Shown piece after piece: positions 61,778 through 64,000 of a DNA stretch of 64,000 nt. The stretch spans positions 1 through 64,000 of the forward strand of contig VWVT01000009.1 in the NCBI GenBank assembly GCA_008638415.1, given 5' to 3'. The notes beneath the pieces are model-generated. The model saw only the letters and a list, made by a program, of their open reading frames with translations, ran no database searches and had not been told where the DNA came from. Origin of the DNA: Nocardiopsis sinuspersici. GTDB lineage: Bacteria > Actinomycetota > Actinomycetes > Streptosporangiales > Streptosporangiaceae. The first letter of the stretch is position 1, and each line of letters begins with the position of its first letter. The translations under genes were made by a program, and so were the position numbers.

Positions 61778-62035
61778 TCATCCGCCCGCGAAGGGCGGTA
61801 GGACCTCGATCACAGTCCCGTCCGCGACCCCGACCTCACCATGCGGCCTGCGCCCGACCGGGCGTTCGTCGACCAGGAGCGACGAAGATCCGAGTACGCG
61901 CTGGAAGCGGTCGTCCGGATGCAGCAGACACGCCGCCGCGAGGGCTTCTCCGAGCGTGACGGCGGTAACCGTCTCCTCGGCCGTTCCGGCCGCTTCCTTG
62001 GCCGCTGCCCAGTACCTGATAGTGCACTTCGCCAT
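61778..62035 (-). CDS. MoaD/ThiS-family sulfur carrier
   Basis: 85 residues from ATG giving [20 protein letters not shown]. Ubiquitin-like fold ending in [11 protein letters not shown], whose terminal Gly-Gly can be activated as thiocarboxylate. The -AKEAAG- stretch is typical of MoaD. It may serve molybdopterin synthesis or another sulfur-transfer route. No MoeB or MoaE is in the window. Divergent from glnR. Confidence 0.88.
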   Translation of the reverse strand: MAKCTIRYWAAAKEAAGTAEETVTAVTLGEALAAACLLHPDDRFQRVLGSSSLLVDERPVGRRPHGEVGVADGTVIEVLPPFAGG

Positions 62036-62140
62036 CTGTTGATTATCCTTGTGTTGCTCGGAGGCGACGTACAAGACATCTTCACCCGGGGGCAATGGCG
62101 CCTTCGATCGCCCGCATCGCGGGATGACGAGAAGAGACGC

Positions 62141-62908
62141 ATGAGCCATCTGCTTCTGTTGACGAACTCGAACGAACCGTCGGACCACGTACTTCCCGCC
62201 CTCGGCCTCCTCCTGCACTCCGTGCGGGTGGCACCGGCCGAGGCCGGAGCCCTGCTGGCCTCGGGCGCGGCCGGCGGATCCGGCTCACCGGTCGACGCCA
62301 TTCTGGTCGATGCCCGGACCGACCTCGCCGCCGCCCGCAACTTCTGCCGCCTGCTCGACACCACCGGTCTCGACTGCCCGCTGATCGTCATCCTCACCGA
62401 GGGCGGCGTGGCGGCCCTGACCCCCGACTGGCAGGCGGACGACTTCGTCCTGGCCACCGCCGGCCCCGCGGAGGTGGAGGCGCGCCTGCGGCTGGCCGTC
62501 GGATCGGCCGAGGCCGGAACGGACGACCCCGACGAGATCCGCAGGGGCGACCTCGTCATCGACGAGGCCACCTACATCGCGCGCCTGCGCGGCCGCATCC
62601 TGGACCTCACCTTCAAGGAGTTCGAGCTGCTCAAGTTCCTGGCACAGCACCCCGGCCGGGTGTTCACCCGGGCGCAGCTGCTCCAGGAGGTGTGGGGCTA
62701 CGACTACTTCGGCGGCACCCGCACCATCGACGTCCACGTGCGGCGCCTGCGCGCCAAGCTCGGCGCGGAGTACGAGTCCCTGATCGGCACCGTGCGCAAC
62801 GTGGGCTACCGCTTCGTGCCCGACCCGGTGGCCAAGGCTCCCGTGGCCCCGGTGGAGAGCGTCGACCCGCTGCCCGCCGCCCGGGTCGCCGAGGCCGACA
62901 GCAGATAA
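62141..62908 (+). CDS. glnR: Nitrogen regulator GlnR, OmpR family
   Basis: 255 residues from ATG giving [20 protein letters not shown]. The receiver-like domain is atypical and lacks some of the phosphorylation pocket, as known for GlnR, but keeps an Asp in [11 protein letters not shown]. The winged-helix part is highly conserved: [20 protein letters not shown] and [20 protein letters not shown]. GlnR controls glnA, amtB, nir and other nitrogen genes in actinomycetes. The divergent MoaD gene is the usual neighbour. Confidence 0.94.
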   Translation: MSHLLLLTNSNEPSDHVLPALGLLLHSVRVAPAEAGALLASGAAGGSGSPVDAILVDARTDLAAARNFCRLLDTTGLDCPLIVILTEGGVAALTPDWQADDFVLATAGPAEVEARLRLAVGSAEAGTDDPDEIRRGDLVIDEATYIARLRGRILDLTFKEFELLKFLAQHPGRVFTRAQLLQEVWGYDYFGGTRTIDVHVRRLRAKLGAEYESLIGTVRNVGYRFVPDPVAKAPVAPVESVDPLPAARVAEADSR

Positions 62909-63185
62909 CAGCAGGTGGGCGGGCCCGCGAACCGTGTCCGCACGGATCCACGGACCGCTCCGGGGCGCCGCGCACCGCGCGGGCGCCCCGGGGTCCTCCG
63001 TGCTCTCCGCCACCGCGAGATGACCAACGGTGCGGAAGAGGGCGCGTGGGCTCTCGTGTTCGACGGCTCCAGGTCCTAGGATCGGGGGGCACCCGAACGC
63101 CGGGACGTCAGGCGCGGCGAACTCCTCGCGGCAGGGTGTGCCGAAACCGTCTTGGCGCGCCATCCGCAAGGAGGAGAACGCCCCG

Positions 63186-64000
63186 ATGTCCACGTCCGCC
63201 GCGAGTTCCCCGCTCACCCCCGGCCTCCGCCGCGCGGGTGCCGCTCTGGGCGCCGTATTCGTCGGTTCCAGCCTGATCGCCGTGATGCCTCCGGCCCACG
63301 CCGAACCGAGCCCGTCCGGGACCCCCTCACCCTCCGTCTCACCCTCCGCATCCGCCTCTCCCCCGGCCTCTGCTTCGACCTCTCCTCCTCCCTCAGCATC
63401 CCCGTCGCCCTCGCCGCCCCCTTCCGACCCGCCCACCGAACCGCCCACCGCGTCGGCGGTCATCGACTTCGAGAACGGCACCAGCGAGGTGAAACTGGGC
63501 GAGTCCGCCCCGGCCAACCCCCTCACCGTGAGCAACACCGGCGACGCCAGCATCTGCCTGACAGGGCTGGACGTGAAGGCCCTTGAGTTCAGTGCACAGG
63601 GTTTCGAGCCACAGGAGGTCGCTCCGGGCGACTCCGTGTCCGCGGGCGAGGTCACCGGCAGGCCCAGCAAGCCGACCGACGTCGTCGCGATCCTCACCTA
63701 CGCGCTCGCACAGGAGGGCGTCGACTGCACGGCCCTCGAACCGACGACCGTGCACACCGTCGCCACCGGGGCGTGGACGGTCTCGGTGACCGGGCCGAGC
63801 CACACGCCCCCTCCGACGCCGTCACCCACCCCTTCGCCGGATCCCACCGAGAGCGAGACCTCTCCTCCGCCGGACCCGGATCCGTCCGGGACCCCAGAGG
63901 AGACCGAGGACCCGACCAAGGATCCGAGCGTCTCCGGAGGTTCCGGTGACGGCAACGGCTCCGGGGGCTCCGGTGACAGGAACGACTCCGGCCGTTCCGG
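63186..64000 (+). CDS. Secreted Ser/Pro-rich protein, 3' end outside window
   Basis: Open from ATG 63186 (GGAGGAG ribosome site) to the window end, 271 codons. A signal peptide is clear: basic start, GAALGAVFVGSSLIAVM hydrophobic core and a PPAHAEPS cleavage site. A Ser/Pro/Ala-rich linker follows, then an immunoglobulin-like domain (VIDFENGTSEVKLGESAPA, LTVSNTGDASICLTGLDVKA), then another Pro/Ser/Glu-rich and Gly/Ser-rich stretch. The C-terminus, which may hold a wall-anchor or membrane segment, is not visible. Confidence 0.82.
   Translation, partial: MSTSAASSPLTPGLRRAGAALGAVFVGSSLIAVMPPAHAEPSPSGTPSPSVSPSASASPPASASTSPPPSASPSPSPPPSDPPTEPPTASAVIDFENGTSEVKLGESAPANPLTVSNTGDASICLTGLDVKALEFSAQGFEPQEVAPGDSVSAGEVTGRPSKPTDVVAILTYALAQEGVDCTALEPTTVHTVATGAWTVSVTGPSHTPPPTPSPTPSPDPTESETSPPPDPDPSGTPEETEDPTKDPSVSGGSGDGNGSGGSGDRNDSGRS

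Overview
The window is about 64 kb of very GC-rich chromosomal DNA from an actinomycete, most like Nocardiopsaceae or a related filamentous actinobacterium. This is inferred from GC-rich third codon positions, frequent GTG starts, mycothiol synthesis (mshA), GlnR, CarD, SenX3-RegX3, the MurT-GatD pair, ribosomal protein bS22 and the rex-hemA-hemC-hemD-hemB order. No database search was possible, so names rest on motifs and remembered family features.

Layout. Positions 1-1525 are accessory: the 3' part of an IS481-type transposase gene, a frameshifted tyrosine integrase cut by that IS, and a tRNA-Thr that is the likely integration site. Positions 1768-6828 hold a formaldehyde dehydrogenase, a methyltransferase, and a compact two-gene unit of a 31-residue peptide and a stand-alone YcaO enzyme (4167-5659), followed by a topoisomerase IB. 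The peptide-YcaO pair looks like a minimal RiPP (modified peptide) system and is the best candidate in the window for an undescribed pathway. Positions 6879-18321 are mostly housekeeping (rlmB, cysS, ispF, carD, phoU, senX3-regX3, dtd), with a SigJ/ECF41-like sigma factor beside its probable DoxX target. Positions 18355-28116 are envelope and protease functions: a DUF2207 protein, two tandem zinc metallopeptidases, a MarR/methyltransferase pair, a large membrane protein with a serine-hydrolase motif, and a BlaI/M56 pair.

Positions 28349-38420 carry a macrodomain protein, DUF523/DUF1722, mshA-ybjN-gpmA, DsrE, a GIDE-like protein, nitrobindin, a 12-codon ORF with a near-complete anti-16S Shine-Dalgarno sequence, ygfZ and an oxidoreductase. 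Positions 38539-48741 carry gatD-murT, a large membrane protein, a sulfur operon (DUF4395, rhodanese, DUF1416) led by a Cys-containing leader peptide, thioredoxin, an LmeA-like protein, a membrane/ABM-like fusion and a HAD phosphatase. Positions 49109-62035 are centred on tetrapyrrole synthesis (hemL, hemB, cobA-hemD, hemC, hemA) with rex and two Rex-like operators upstream. GlnR and a truncated secreted protein close the window.

Regulation readable from sequence includes predicted sigma-R, ECF41, PHO-box, MarR, BlaI and Rex sites, several leaderless starts, and strong hairpin terminators at operon ends.
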